A stretch of DNA of 64,000 nucleotides from positions 4,340,001 to 4,404,000 of the forward strand of contig NZ_CP065053.1 in assembly GCF_015689335.1 (NCBI RefSeq), given 5' to 3'. Below are positions 35,984 through 44,576 of this stretch, in pieces. The notes under the pieces were generated by a model. It worked only from the letters and a program-made list of their open reading frames with translations. It searched no databases and was not told the DNA's origin. A program made the position numbers and the translations under genes. Source of the DNA: Massilia antarctica (GTDB taxonomy: Bacteria; Pseudomonadota; Gammaproteobacteria; Burkholderiales; Burkholderiaceae_D). The stretch's first letter is position 1. Each line of letters begins with the position of its first letter.

Positions 35984-37462
35984 TCAGCCGAGCAGGCGCA
36001 CGAACATGCGCGTTGCCATCAGGCCGGTGGCGGTGTGGTGTCGGGATGGCGCCATGTGCGCCACCAGCAGTTTCATGGCGGCGGCGGTCGATGGCGCCAG
36101 CGCGACGGCTTGTTCGAGGCGGCGCAGCTGGTCGTTTTCCGCTTCGTGCTCGCCGGCGTGACCGGCGTACGGGTAGCGGATCAGGGCACGCGCGCCGTGG
36201 GCTTTGGGCGGCGCGTTGCGGGCCGGGGCGAGCGCGCGCTGGAGGGCGCGGAACGAGGCCACGCGCGGCGCCCCGGCGGCGGGCTCGCCCGCCTGCGCAG
36301 GGGCGGCGATCCAGTCGGCCAGCACCTGCTGCTCGTAGCTTGAAAACACGCCGAACATCTCGGCGTGATCGCCCTGCAGCAGGCCCCAGAAGCGGCTTTC
36401 CTGAGGCGCCGCGCCGCGCTTGATCCAGCCGGTGGTTTCAAAAGCGCGCAACAGGCCGGGGATCTGTTCGGGGTCGGCCAGCCAGGCGTTGATGGTCTTG
36501 CCGGCCACGCGGCAGTAGTCGCTGTGCATATTCTGTCCGACCACCGCCTTGGCGGCGAGGATGCGCACCAGTTCTTCTTCGAGGTCGAAGGAGGCGATCA
36601 CGGAGTTGGTGTTTTCGCCCAGCTCATTGAGCTTGTACCCTTCGCGCACGCGCCGATAGAAGCCGGCCGGATCGGCCGCCCGCGACATGACCCGTTGCAG
36701 CGCGTTGACGGCGTCGCGCGCGTGACCGGTCGAACCATTGTCGACCGTGATATGCAGGGTGAAGTAGTACGGGTCGATTCCCAGCTCGTTCAATTCGTAG
36801 GCGGTGATGAGCAGGTGCAGCGGCAGTTGTTCGTAGCCGAGGTTATAGCCGATCATCTCGGGCAGGAAGCCTTCGCCCGCGTGCGCCAGTGCCAGTTGCA
36901 GCGCGCCCTGGGTGAAGTGGGCGCCACCGAGGTCGTCCCAGTCGGCGCAGCCGTGGTTGTCGAGCAGGCGCTGGTACAGCACCACGTGGTTTTTGTCGGG
37001 CAGGCCGTCGCCCAGTTCCTCGACGTAGGTCTTGACCAGGGGGCGGAAGTCGTTCTCCTGCCAGCGCTGCAATGCGCCGTACAGCCAGGCGCCGTCCACC
37101 AGTTTGGTCGGCGCCACGCGGCGCAGGAAGTACAGCGCGTGCGCCTTGTTGCTGAAGTAGCGGCGCGCGGCGCCATCGCGGCGGCTGGCCAGGTATTGCT
37201 GGTACAGCGCGCCGATGGCGGCGCTGCGCGGCGCGATCCAGTCGTCCAGGCCGGTCGGGGTGTCGGGCAAGTCGCATGGCTGCGATCTTGCGCGGGCCAG
37301 CTGGCTCACCAGATAGGCTTGGGCGTCGGCGGCGGCGCTGGCCGGCGCCTCGGCCTGCGAGAGGGTGTCGTACAGCGCGCGGCAGCTGGTCGTGGCCGGC
37401 GCGCATGGGCGCGCAGCGAGGATGGGGGGCGTGGCGAATGCGGTGCTTTGCATGGTGGACAT
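35984..37462 (-). CDS. Iron-containing redox enzyme, haem-oxygenase-like (HDO) family, in the cyanophycin operon
   Basis: The 492-residue protein has the all-helical haem-oxygenase-like fold of non-haem iron enzymes. Candidate metal ligands fall in the expected pattern: VEELGDGLPDKNH (Glu about 149, His 159), then AYELNELGIDPYYFTLHITV and DNGSTGH (Glu 223/226, His 237, Asp 241, His 247). Relatives include SznF (N-hydroxylation of methyl-arginine), BesC and UndA, which split or oxidise amino and fatty acids with O2. The C-terminal ~150 residues are an extra helical region of unknown role. It lies 96 bp after the isoaspartyl peptidase and 22 bp before the methyltransferase. The reaction is unknown. 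Confidence 0.8.
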   Translation of the reverse strand: MSTMQSTAFATPPILAARPCAPATTSCRALYDTLSQAEAPASAAADAQAYLVSQLARARSQPCDLPDTPTGLDDWIAPRSAAIGALYQQYLASRRDGAARRYFSNKAHALYFLRRVAPTKLVDGAWLYGALQRWQENDFRPLVKTYVEELGDGLPDKNHVVLYQRLLDNHGCADWDDLGGAHFTQGALQLALAHAGEGFLPEMIGYNLGYEQLPLHLLITAYELNELGIDPYYFTLHITVDNGSTGHARDAVNALQRVMSRAADPAGFYRRVREGYKLNELGENTNSVIASFDLEEELVRILAAKAVVGQNMHSDYCRVAGKTINAWLADPEQIPGLLRAFETTGWIKRGAAPQESRFWGLLQGDHAEMFGVFSSYEQQVLADWIAAPAQAGEPAAGAPRVASFRALQRALAPARNAPPKAHGARALIRYPYAGHAGEHEAENDQLRRLEQAVALAPSTAAAMKLLVAHMAPSRHHTATGLMATRMFVRLLG

Positions 37463-37558
37463 GGGTGCGGTTACTGTATTTTTCAGAGAGGCCTCATTAT
37501 CGCTGCCGCCCCGGGCGCCTCGTATCGGTGGTCAAGCTGTGCTTGTGTAAGACAACGA

Positions 37559-38437
37559 TTACGCGGCTGGCACGATGATGGCGTGTGGCATGGCGCGGTT
37601 GGCGCGTGCTCCCTGATCGGTCTTGCTCACCGCGATCAGGCCGACCGCGACCGCCGGGGCGAACAGCCCGATGCCGCGCTGGAGCGCCTGGTCCAGCGGC
37701 GTTCCGGCCGCGATCCACTGGTACACCGTGCCCGCCAGCAGGTGGCGCACGATCTGCTCGCCGATGCCGGTGGCCGCCACCGCGCCTTGCGGGCCGGCGT
37801 AAAAGCCGCTGCCGATGATGGGCGTGTCGCCCACGCGGCCGAGCAGGGAAGGGGCCGAGCCGCCGGTCGAACTGGCCACGGCAAAGTGTCCGTCGGCGCC
37901 GCGCACCACCGCGCCGACCGTATCGCAGGCGCGTTCTTCGGCCTGGTCCAGGGGACGCTCGTAGTTCCACAGGCGCGCGAACGCGGGCCGCTCGCCCAGC
38001 GCGGCAAGCAGGCGCGCATGCGCTGCGCGCGCCTTGTCGGTCGGCTGGTAAAACGGCGGGTGGCCGCCGTTGCGGGCGAAGCGGGTGGCGCCCTCGCCGG
38101 CCAGCAGCCAGTGCGGGCTGTCGGCCACCGCACGCGCGACCAGCACCGGGTTCCTGACTTGCGTGATGCAGGCCACGGCGCCCAGGCGCCCCCGGGTATC
38201 CATGACGGCGGCATCCATTTCGATGGTCTGGCCGTCCAGGCACAGCACCGAGCCGGTGCCGGCGTTGAAGCGGCCGTCGTCTTCCATCGATACCACCGCG
38301 GCCACGGCGGCATCGAGCGCGTCGCCGCCGCGCTGCAGGGCGGCCAGCGCCAGGCCGGCGGCGCGGACGCAGCCGTCTTCATTGTCGCTGGAGGTAGCGG
38401 CGCCGCCGTGGACTACAATGGCATGGGCAGTGGACAT
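37559..38437 (-). CDS. iaaA: Isoaspartyl peptidase / L-asparaginase (Ntn hydrolase)
   Basis: The 292-residue protein is a plant-type asparaginase: AIVVHGGAAT at the start, DDGRFNAGTGSVL, the autocleavage and nucleophile threonine in ACDTVGAVVRG (about residue 167), and GSGFYAGPQGAVAATGIGEQ. In cyanophycin breakdown this class of enzyme hydrolyses the beta-Asp-Arg dipeptide released by CphB to aspartate and arginine. It is the first gene of the operon. The ~215-bp divergent region to the GAF-domain gene must contain the operon promoter. Confidence 0.92.
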   Translation of the reverse strand: MSTAHAIVVHGGAATSSDNEDGCVRAAGLALAALQRGGDALDAAVAAVVSMEDDGRFNAGTGSVLCLDGQTIEMDAAVMDTRGRLGAVACITQVRNPVLVARAVADSPHWLLAGEGATRFARNGGHPPFYQPTDKARAAHARLLAALGERPAFARLWNYERPLDQAEERACDTVGAVVRGADGHFAVASSTGGSAPSLLGRVGDTPIIGSGFYAGPQGAVAATGIGEQIVRHLLAGTVYQWIAAGTPLDQALQRGIGLFAPAVAVGLIAVSKTDQGARANRAMPHAIIVPAA

Positions 38438-38652
38438 GGGTGTTCCCGCTTGATTGGACGTGTTCGAGATTATCCGGAGCGGCGCGCGGCGCCAGTGTGC
38501 GTTGCCTAACCCTGTGGCGCATCGGCCATCATCGCCAGAACTTTGAGTAAATGTAAAAATGATGCAAGTGGTTTTGTTTGCGAATTGTTAAGTTAATAAA
38601 ATCGGCGTATGCTGGGTATTCAGGCCGCTTGCGGCCGCCCACCGGGGAATGC

Positions 38653-39231
38653 ATGAGACTGTCCGATATCATTGCGACCGAGCAACTCGAAGAGCGTCCG
38701 CGGACAGGCGTGGCGCGCTTGGAAGCGCGCGCTGTGCCGCGCGCTGTGCCGCAGCCTGGCGCAAGCCTGCGCGACGCCTTGCATCCGCGTTGCGAGGAGG
38801 CGCTGCTGCGCTGCTCGGCGCAGTCGGCCGGCATCAGCATTTTCGACAACGACGACCTGGACGAGCTGACCTGGGCCGCCACGGCCGGAGTTCTGGGGCC
38901 GTTCGAAGGCCGGCGTTTCCCCCGCTCCAATAGCCCGTGCGGGCTGTGCTTTTCGTATCGAAAAACCCAGCTGCTCCTTCAGCCGCACCGGTATTTCGCA
39001 TGGATGGCGCAAACTGGCGTTCCCATTAACGAAGCGCTGGTGGTACCCCTGATCGGCCAGTTCGGCGCCTTTTACGGGACCATCTGGGTGATGAGCCACG
39101 ACAACCTGGAGATCCACTTCACCCTTGACGATGCCGATATCCTGGCCGACCTGAGCCGCGGGTTGGCGAGCACCATCCGGCTCAACGATCAGGGCCGCGC
39201 TGCGGGCGGGAGCAGTTTCCGACCGGTTTGA
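38653..39231 (+). CDS. GAF-domain protein
   Basis: The 192-residue protein has a GAF-like domain from about residue 40 to 180 (AGISIFDNDDLDELTWAATA, SPCGLCFSYRKTQLLLQP, ALVVPLIGQFGAFYGTIWVM) and no output domain. Single GAF proteins sense small molecules or partner with kinases. The SPCG motif resembles GAF domains found in bacteriophytochrome and histidine-kinase relatives. A 12-bp tandem duplication (38727-38738 and 38739-38750) encodes RAVPRAVP near residue 28. It is divergent from the cyanophycin operon. Confidence 0.75.
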   Translation: MRLSDIIATEQLEERPRTGVARLEARAVPRAVPQPGASLRDALHPRCEEALLRCSAQSAGISIFDNDDLDELTWAATAGVLGPFEGRRFPRSNSPCGLCFSYRKTQLLLQPHRYFAWMAQTGVPINEALVVPLIGQFGAFYGTIWVMSHDNLEIHFTLDDADILADLSRGLASTIRLNDQGRAAGGSSFRPV

Positions 39232-39300
39232 TCGCGGCAACCGGCACTCTGTCGCAAGGCGCCGGTGGTACGCGCTGGCCGCCAGCGGCTACGCCAGCGG

Positions 39301-39939
39301 CTACGCCAGCGCGCCTTGACCGCCGCTGCCGGCGCGCAGGAAGCCTTCCAGCGCGTCGACGATGCCGCGTTCGATGTCGGCACCGGCAAAGCGCGGCGGC
39401 GCGTCCATCACGGCGGCGTGTACCAGCGACTCCATCATGCGCAACAACATCCAGGTGGCCAGATCGGGGTCGGGCTGGCCGATGTCGTCCTTGTGCCGTT
39501 CCAGCAAGCGCAGGATGCGCTGGAAGGAATTGTTGTCGGCCGCGCTGTCCTGGGATGGCGCATCGAAAAAGGGAAATTCCTTTTCCAGCACCTTGTGCAG
39601 CTCCGGTTCGACCTGGTGCGCCACCAGCCAGGCATGCACCATGGCGGCCAGGTGCTCGCGCAGGGTGCGCGGCGCTTCACCGTCGAGTATCGCGTCGATG
39701 GCGGCATACATCTGGGCGCCATGGCGCTCATGCAGCGCCGTGATCAGCGAATCCTTGTTCGGGAAATACTGGTAGACCGATCCCACGCTCACCCCGGCGC
39801 GCGCGGCCACCGCATTGGTGTTCATGCCGGCGTAGCCGCGTTCTTCGAGAATGCGAGCCGTGGCCTGCAAAATCTGCTCGACCATGTGCTGGGAACGGGC
39901 CTGGCGCGGCGCTTTGCGGGGCGTGGGAAGAGGGCGCAT
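39301..39939 (-). CDS. TetR-family transcriptional repressor
   Basis: From ATG 39939, preceded by AAGGA, the 212-residue protein has an N-terminal TetR helix-turn-helix (RILEERGYAGMNTNAVAARA, VSVGSVYQYFPNKDSLITAL) and a helical ligand-binding domain. It is divergent from an MFS transporter gene across a 92-bp region with two palindromes, the classical layout of a local efflux repressor. Ligand unknown. Confidence 0.92.
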   Translation of the reverse strand: MRPLPTPRKAPRQARSQHMVEQILQATARILEERGYAGMNTNAVAARAGVSVGSVYQYFPNKDSLITALHERHGAQMYAAIDAILDGEAPRTLREHLAAMVHAWLVAHQVEPELHKVLEKEFPFFDAPSQDSAADNNSFQRILRLLERHKDDIGQPDPDLATWMLLRMMESLVHAAVMDAPPRFAGADIERGIVDALEGFLRAGSGGQGALA

Positions 39940-39964
39940 GATGGTCCTTGGAATGCGAGTTTTC

Positions 39965-40011
39965 AATATGAGCAATTGCTCGTATTCTCTCATATCGCGA
40001 GCATTTACTCG
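39965..40011. promoter_or_regulatory. Two TetR-type operators between the repressor and the MFS gene
   Basis: A 22-bp palindrome (39965-39986, core GAGCAATTGCTC, one mismatched pair at the flanks) and a related weaker dyad CGAGCATTTACTCG (39998-40011) share GAGCA/ACTC half-sites. They lie in the only intergenic space between the divergent genes, so the TetR protein probably represses both. Confidence 0.75.
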
Positions 40012-40031
40012 TTTTTATGTGAGGCATTTTC

Positions 40032-41219
40032 ATGCAATCCCCATCGAATGCCGCGGCCAGCGCGCCGCGCAGCCTGTTGTTTGAATTACTTCCGATTACC
40101 TTGACTGTGTTCGTCGGCTTCCTGACCCTGGGTTTGGCGCTGCCGGTGTTGCCGCTGCATTTGCAATCGGCTTTGTCGATGAGTCCGCTAGTGGTCGGGA
40201 CCGTCATCGCCAGCCAGTTCGCCGCCGCGCTCCTGACGCGCGCCTGGGCCGGCAGCATGGTCGACACGCGCGGCGCCAAGCGCGCCGTGGTCATTGGCCT
40301 GGGCCTGGGCGCCTGTTCCGGCCTGGCGTATCTGGCGTCGCTGGGCGCGCCGGCAGGCTATGGCGCGGTGGCGATCCTGATCGGCGCGCGCCTGCTGCTC
40401 GGCTGCGCCGAAAGCCTGGTGGTGACCGGGGCGCTGGGCTGGGGCGTGGGCTTGGCCGGACCGCAGAATGCGGGCAAGGTCATGGCCTGGGTCGGCATCG
40501 CCATGTATGGCGCCTACGCCGCCGGCGCGCCGCTGGGCGTGTTCGTGTACGGGCGTTTTGGCTTTTGCGGTATCGCGCTGGCCACCGTGCTCATTCCCGT
40601 GCTGGCGCTGGCCATCGTGGCGCGCGTGGCGGCGCTGGCGCCGTCGCACAAGGTGCGGGTGCCGTTCTATAAAGTGCTGCGGGCGGTATGGCTGCCCGGT
40701 GTTGGGCTGGCGCTGTCGAGCATGGGCTTTTGCGCGATCACGGCGTTCGCGGCGCTGCTGTTCTCGGCCAAGGGATGGGGCGATGCCGCGCTGGCGTTTA
40801 CGTCCTTCGGCGCCGCCTTCATCGGTGCGCGGCTGCTGTTCGGCCACTTGCCCGATACCTTGGGCGGCGCCAGGGTGGCGCTGGTGTGCGTGCTGATCGA
40901 AGCGGCCGGCCAGCTGCTGATGTGGAGTGCGCCGACGGCCGTCCTGGCCTGCGTCGGCGCGGCCATCACCGGGTTTGGCTATTCGCTCGCGTTTCCCGGC
41001 TTTGGGGTGGAAGCGGTGCGCCGCGCGCCGCCCGAAAGCCGCGCCTCCGCCATGGGGGCATACGTTGCCTTCCTCGATATGTCGCTGGCCGTCAGCGGGC
41101 CGCTGGCGGGGATGGTCGCCATGCGCTGGGACGTCGGCAGCGTGTACCTGGCGGGCGCGCTGGCGGTGGCGTCATCGGCCTGCGTGGCGCTGCGCTTGCG
41201 GGCCACCGGTCCTGCCTGA
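40032..41219 (+). CDS. MFS transporter (drug/sugar efflux type)
   Basis: This 395-residue protein has about twelve hydrophobic helices and the MFS loop 2-3 motif in [14 protein letters not shown], followed by the [20 protein letters not shown] helix of the YfcJ/YhhS-like arabinose-efflux group. It probably exports a small toxic compound sensed by the adjacent TetR protein. It is followed after 31 bp by ribB, which may be co-transcribed. Confidence 0.9.
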   Translation: MQSPSNAAASAPRSLLFELLPITLTVFVGFLTLGLALPVLPLHLQSALSMSPLVVGTVIASQFAAALLTRAWAGSMVDTRGAKRAVVIGLGLGACSGLAYLASLGAPAGYGAVAILIGARLLLGCAESLVVTGALGWGVGLAGPQNAGKVMAWVGIAMYGAYAAGAPLGVFVYGRFGFCGIALATVLIPVLALAIVARVAALAPSHKVRVPFYKVLRAVWLPGVGLALSSMGFCAITAFAALLFSAKGWGDAALAFTSFGAAFIGARLLFGHLPDTLGGARVALVCVLIEAAGQLLMWSAPTAVLACVGAAITGFGYSLAFPGFGVEAVRRAPPESRASAMGAYVAFLDMSLAVSGPLAGMVAMRWDVGSVYLAGALAVASSACVALRLRATGPA

Positions 41220-41250
41220 TGATTTTTTTACTTTAACGGAGTCATATTTT

Positions 41251-41895
41251 ATGTTGGACCATACTGCTACCTTCCCTGCCAGTGCCCTGGCCAATCGCAT
41301 CCATGCCGCGCTTGAAGCGATGCGCGCGGGTGTCCCGGTGATCCTGATGGACGATCACGACCGCGAAAACGAGGCTGACCTGATCGTGGCCGCCGAGCGG
41401 CTGACGGTGGACACGATGGCGCTGATGATCCGCGAATGCAGCGGCATCGTGTGTCTGTGCCTGCCGCCGGAAACGGTGAGCGCGCTGGCGCTGACGCCCA
41501 TGAGCGCGCGCAACGGCAGCCGGCATGGGACCGCGTTCACCGTGTCGATCGAGGCGAGGGAAGGGGTGACGACGGGAGTGTCGGCGGCGGACCGGGTGGC
41601 CACCATCCGCGCGGCGATCGGGCCGGATGCGCAGCCGGGCGACGTGGTCAGCCCGGGCCACGTGTTTCCGCTGGCGGCGAGGGCCGGCGGCGTGCTGGCG
41701 CGGCGTGGCCATACCGAGGGATCGGTCGACCTGGCGGTGTTGGCGGGCTTGCGCCCGGCCGCCGTGCTGTGCGAACTGATGAATGCCGACGGGACCATGA
41801 TGCGCGGGGCGCAGATCGAACGGTTCGCGGCGGACCGGGATTTGCCGGTGCTGTCGGTGGCCGATATCGTGGCGTGGCGCAGCGGGGAGGCATAG
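41251..41895 (+). CDS. ribB: 3,4-dihydroxy-2-butanone-4-phosphate synthase
   Basis: The ATG at 41251 gives a 214-residue RibB domain with the metal and substrate residues in [34 protein letters not shown] and [20 protein letters not shown]. It makes the four-carbon precursor of riboflavin from ribulose 5-phosphate. There is no fused RibA domain and no FMN riboswitch upstream, where only 31 bp separate it from the MFS gene. A second, main riboflavin operon is therefore likely elsewhere. Confidence 0.94.
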   Translation: MLDHTATFPASALANRIHAALEAMRAGVPVILMDDHDRENEADLIVAAERLTVDTMALMIRECSGIVCLCLPPETVSALALTPMSARNGSRHGTAFTVSIEAREGVTTGVSAADRVATIRAAIGPDAQPGDVVSPGHVFPLAARAGGVLARRGHTEGSVDLAVLAGLRPAAVLCELMNADGTMMRGAQIERFAADRDLPVLSVADIVAWRSGEA

Positions 41896-42199
41896 GACTT
41901 GGATGCGCCAGACCAGAGCGCTTGTGCGGCGCGCGAGGAGGCCGGTGAGTCCGATCAGGCCGTCTGTTCTCCTCGACTGGATCCGGCGCAGCGCCTCGTC
42001 GGGGGCTTCGCCGAACTGCCCGATACCCATACTCTGGACGGGCGCCGGATCGTGTACCTGCGCACCTTCAATCCGGGCCACCAACGGCGACCCATGTTGA
42101 GCTGGCGGCACCTATCGCATGCAGCCGTCCAATTCATCGGAAACCGGCTGGCGATCGAGGTGGACAACGGTTGTCCCAGGCCCTCGCATCGCATGGCAA
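41896..42199. other. Gap with no recognisable gene
   Basis: About 300 bp between ribB and the convergent VOC gene. Open frames exist on both strands, but none has a ribosome site or recognisable protein features. Coding-like composition in the middle suggests a gene remnant. Confidence 0.4.
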
Positions 42200-42550
42200 T
42201 CAGGTGTGTTCGAGGATGTTAACCAGCTTTCCAAACGGGTCCCGAACGAAGAACCGGCGCACGCCCCAAGGTTCTTCAACCGGTCCATACTCGATGGAAA
42301 AGCCGGAATCTTTCATACGCTTGAGCGCCTCGTCTGCATCGTCCACTTCGATCGATAGGTCCGGCACAGGTGTTCCTGACGCACCTTCCGCTGCAAAGCT
42401 CACTTGAATGGTCATTTCGGTTCCAGAGCCGTAGGTTTGAATCCAACCATGATCCATCAAAAGATCAAGGCCCAGAACGTCTTGATAAAAGGCGCTAGCT
42501 CGACGTGGATCGTGCGACTCGACATTGGCAACCACACGTTTTACTTGCAT
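42200..42550 (-). CDS. VOC-superfamily (glyoxalase/bleomycin-resistance fold) protein
   Basis: ATG 42550 follows AAGGAG by six bases. The 116-residue product is one VOC domain: VKRVVANVESHDPRRASAFY, QDVLGLDLLMDHGWI, VDDADEALKRMKDSG and the ending RRFFVRDPFGKLVNILEH. Members bind a metal and act as dioxygenases, isomerases or antibiotic-binding proteins; here only the C-terminal VNILEH glutamate is an obvious metal ligand. Function is unassigned. The gene is less GC-rich than typical for the window. Confidence 0.85.
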   Translation of the reverse strand: MQVKRVVANVESHDPRRASAFYQDVLGLDLLMDHGWIQTYGSGTEMTIQVSFAAEGASGTPVPDLSIEVDDADEALKRMKDSGFSIEYGPVEEPWGVRRFFVRDPFGKLVNILEHT

Positions 42551-42699
42551 TTTTGACTCCTTCGCATTGACTGGGGCTGCCAAGGCCCACTCATGGCAGG
42601 CGATAGCGGCCGGTCGTAATGACTCAGTGTACGATGGTGTTGCTCTCAGGGACAAGCAAGAGGTTTTGTCAGGAGTTATGACACTTCTCTGGTTTGGGA

Positions 42700-42837
42700 T
42701 CAGTGAGCGATACGCGGTTCATCGAATATCGCGGTCATGGCAGCCACCTCGTGCGCCGAAGCGACGTCGCCTTCCCGCAACTTGAGCGCAAAGGCAAGTG
42801 CGGCAGTTTCAAACCTGCCGTCGATCGTGTCAGTCAT
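42700..42837 (-). CDS. Small ORF, 45 residues, next to the diguanylate cyclase remnant
   Basis: ATG 42837, with AGGA ten bases upstream, encodes a 45-residue acidic helical peptide that begins MTDTIDGRFETAALAFALKL and ends DEPRIAH. It lies 33 bp downstream of the truncated cyclase copy on the same strand. It could be the original downstream neighbour of the cyclase gene, now separated from the intact copy at 51.2 kb. I recognise no family. Confidence 0.4.
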   Translation of the reverse strand: MTDTIDGRFETAALAFALKLREGDVASAHEVAAMTAIFDEPRIAH

Positions 42838-42870
42838 GCCGGTCGTTCCTCTCCGCTTGCCGCTCGCGCC

Positions 42871-43292
42871 TCAGCTGCCCAAGATCGATGCCCGCTCGCG
42901 CCGCGACGATACCGCCGGCGCATCCGGGCACACCCGGTTGCGCCCGGTCGACTTGGCCAGGTACAGCGCCTTGTCGGCCGCTTCGACCAGCTGTTTCGAC
43001 TCCATCCCCCTGGCCGGCACCAGCGCGTGCACGCCGCAGCTGATGGTGACGATGCCGACCGGATTGGCCTGGTGTTCGCGCCCGGCCGATGCGATCGGCC
43101 TGCGCACCGACTCGGCCACCACGATGGCCCCGTACAGGTCCGTATTCGGCAGCAAAATCGCAAACTCTTCGCCACCCACGCGCGCCGCAAGTTGCCGGCG
43201 CGGCGCCGGCCGGTGCGGATGCATTGCCCGATGAATTGCAGGCAGGCGTCCCCGGCCGGATGGCCGTAATGATCGTTGTATTTCTTGAAGAA
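42871..43292 (-). pseudogene. Diguanylate cyclase, truncated and frameshifted 3' copy (left repeat of the island)
   Basis: These 422 bp copy the last 141 codons of the cyclase gene at 51192-52784, from FFKKYNDHYGHPAGDACLQF to the stop, at roughly 95% identity by eye. One base is missing in GGCC/GC near 43190, which separates the frame before the GGEEF motif from the frame after it. Identity ends abruptly at 43292, where unrelated sequence begins. No promoter or N-terminus is present. Confidence 0.9.
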
Positions 43293-43505
43293 ACAGCGCA
43301 CTCCGGTGATCGGCATTTTCGACAAGCTGTCGATCGCAATGCCGATCTTGAGGTGAGGATCTGGCAGAACCACGTCCGACGAATAATGCTGACATACTTC
43401 TTTGGCGGGCGAGGACCGCTGGGGATTTCAAATCAATGATAGGGCACCCCGAAAAACCGACCCATCCGTGGCATCATAGCGGCTCCACGTTGCTGACCTA
43501 ATTTC

Positions 43506-43646
43506 ATGATCAAGACGAGTCTGTTTGCCGACCAAGAACGCGAAGCCAAGCTGAACAGGCTTGGTGATGCGCTCAAGTTGATGGAGCAGCATGTCGACTT
43601 CATCGCGCTTGCCGATGCGGTTGACGAAGCGTCGACGTCTGGATGA
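43506..43646 (+). mobile_element. IS5-family transposase, N-terminal fragment
   Basis: ATG 43506 opens a 46-residue frame, MIKTSLFADQEREAKLNRLG then ALKLMEQHVDFIALADAVD, which resembles the N-terminus of IS5-type transposases. It ends at a TGA where a different element's sequence begins. No catalytic residues remain. Confidence 0.6.
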
Positions 43647-43651
43647 AGACG

Positions 43652-43728
43652 CACTATCCGGCGGTTCCCTGGTGCCGGTATGCCGATGATGGACTTGCAC
43701 ATTGCAAAACTGAACAAGAAGCACTAGC
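43652..43728 (+). mobile_element. Group II intron reverse transcriptase fragment
   Basis: The stretch VPWCRYADDGLAHCKTEQEA carries the YADD active-site box with flanks typical of group II intron maturases. Only about 25 codons remain, fused in frame to an IS4-type fragment. No intron RNA domains V or VI are seen. Confidence 0.65.
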
Positions 43729-43993
43729 CCCGATGGCGGATTTGGATGCGGAACTGTTCTTCGACCCGGACGAGATTCAAGCAGCCTACCTGCTGCGCAA
43801 AAAGACGCCGCCGGAGAAGCCGCGTCTGAACGACGTTCTGCGCCAGATCGCCTGCATCGGCGGTTTCCTCGCCCGCAAGAGCGATGGCGAGCCCGGCGTC
43901 AAGACCATCTGGCTCGGACTGAAGGATGTTCACGTGGCGGTCGAAACGATACGCGCGCTACGGGGAATTGGCGCGCTGAACACTTGTGTATAA
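43729..43993 (+). mobile_element. IS4-family transposase, C-terminal fragment
   Basis: FDPDEIQAAYLLRKKTPPEK, then IACIGGFLARKSDGEPGVKT and IWLGLKDV match the C-terminal region of IS4/Tn5-type transposases, which includes the last catalytic glutamate (E of DGEPG is the likely relic). About 88 codons are left. With the two preceding pieces it forms a junction of three unrelated elements within 500 bp. Confidence 0.7.
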
Positions 43994-44041
43994 CGAGGTG
44001 CCTTCAAGCGGCTCAAATACTGGTACTAAGTCTCAAATGTG

Positions 44042-44560
44042 CTAAAAATTCCACGAGTAAATATCGTAAATTGGAGCGTCCGAACCGGAAGTATAAGGAT
44101 GGCCTGCGTAGATATCCATCACCATGCCGCAAGATAAGTCGGGTGCGATGCAGAAGAAAAAATCCATCCTGTCTCTCTTCGACACGTTTAATCGATACCA
44201 ATCCTCAGCACTTGTTCGCTGTATTTCCAGAATAGGAAATTGCGAAGTGATGTGCTCTTTGGTTGGAGAATAATTGGGGAAGAAACACAATAATTTCTGT
44301 AAATTTGGCAAATTTCTAATTGCCAACAATATTTTTTCATCGATCGATTCATTGGAATTTTCAAAAATCGTTTCTTTTTTCAATTTTTCAATTTTTAACA
44401 TCGAAAGAATTTTTTGAAGAATGTCACTTGAAATTGGAAAATAGATGGCTTGAATAATCGATTTTTTTAAGGACTCGCAAACTTCCTCAGTAAGAAATTT
44501 ATTAAAATTTCGACGCTGGGACTGCTGTATGATCTTTATTTCCAAGTTTTTATTATTCAT
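44042..44560 (-). CDS. Probable immunity protein for the Rhs C-terminal toxin
   Basis: This 172-residue gene begins 16 bp after the rhs stop on the same strand, the standard place for an immunity gene. It is strikingly AT-rich, with many Lys, Ile, Asn and Phe codons (NFNKFLTEEVCESLKKSIIQ, SSDILQKILSMLKIEKLKK), unlike the rest of the window but like the 3' end of rhs. It has no signal peptide, so it is cytoplasmic. The C-terminal half (RMDFFFCIAPDLSCGMVMDI) may contact the toxin. I recognise no family; the role rests on position and composition. Confidence 0.7.
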   Translation of the reverse strand: MNNKNLEIKIIQQSQRRNFNKFLTEEVCESLKKSIIQAIYFPISSDILQKILSMLKIEKLKKETIFENSNESIDEKILLAIRNLPNLQKLLCFFPNYSPTKEHITSQFPILEIQRTSAEDWYRLNVSKRDRMDFFFCIAPDLSCGMVMDIYAGHPYTSGSDAPIYDIYSWNF

Positions 44561-44576
44561 TTTATAGTTTCATAAA

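Noticed and set aside
36365..38509. 714-codon plus-strand frame over the HDO and isoaspartyl peptidase genes
   Set aside because: Opposite strand carries conserved catalytic motifs; this frame has none.
41220..41250. FMN riboswitch ahead of ribB
   Set aside because: Only 31 bp separate it from the upstream gene, far too short for the RFN element.
41899..42222. 107-codon frame after ribB
   Set aside because: TTG start without a ribosome site, no recognisable sequence, and it runs into the 3' end of the convergent VOC gene.
43652..43728. A complete group II intron
   Set aside because: Only about 25 codons around the YADD box remain, with no RNA domains V/VI and no flanking intron ends.
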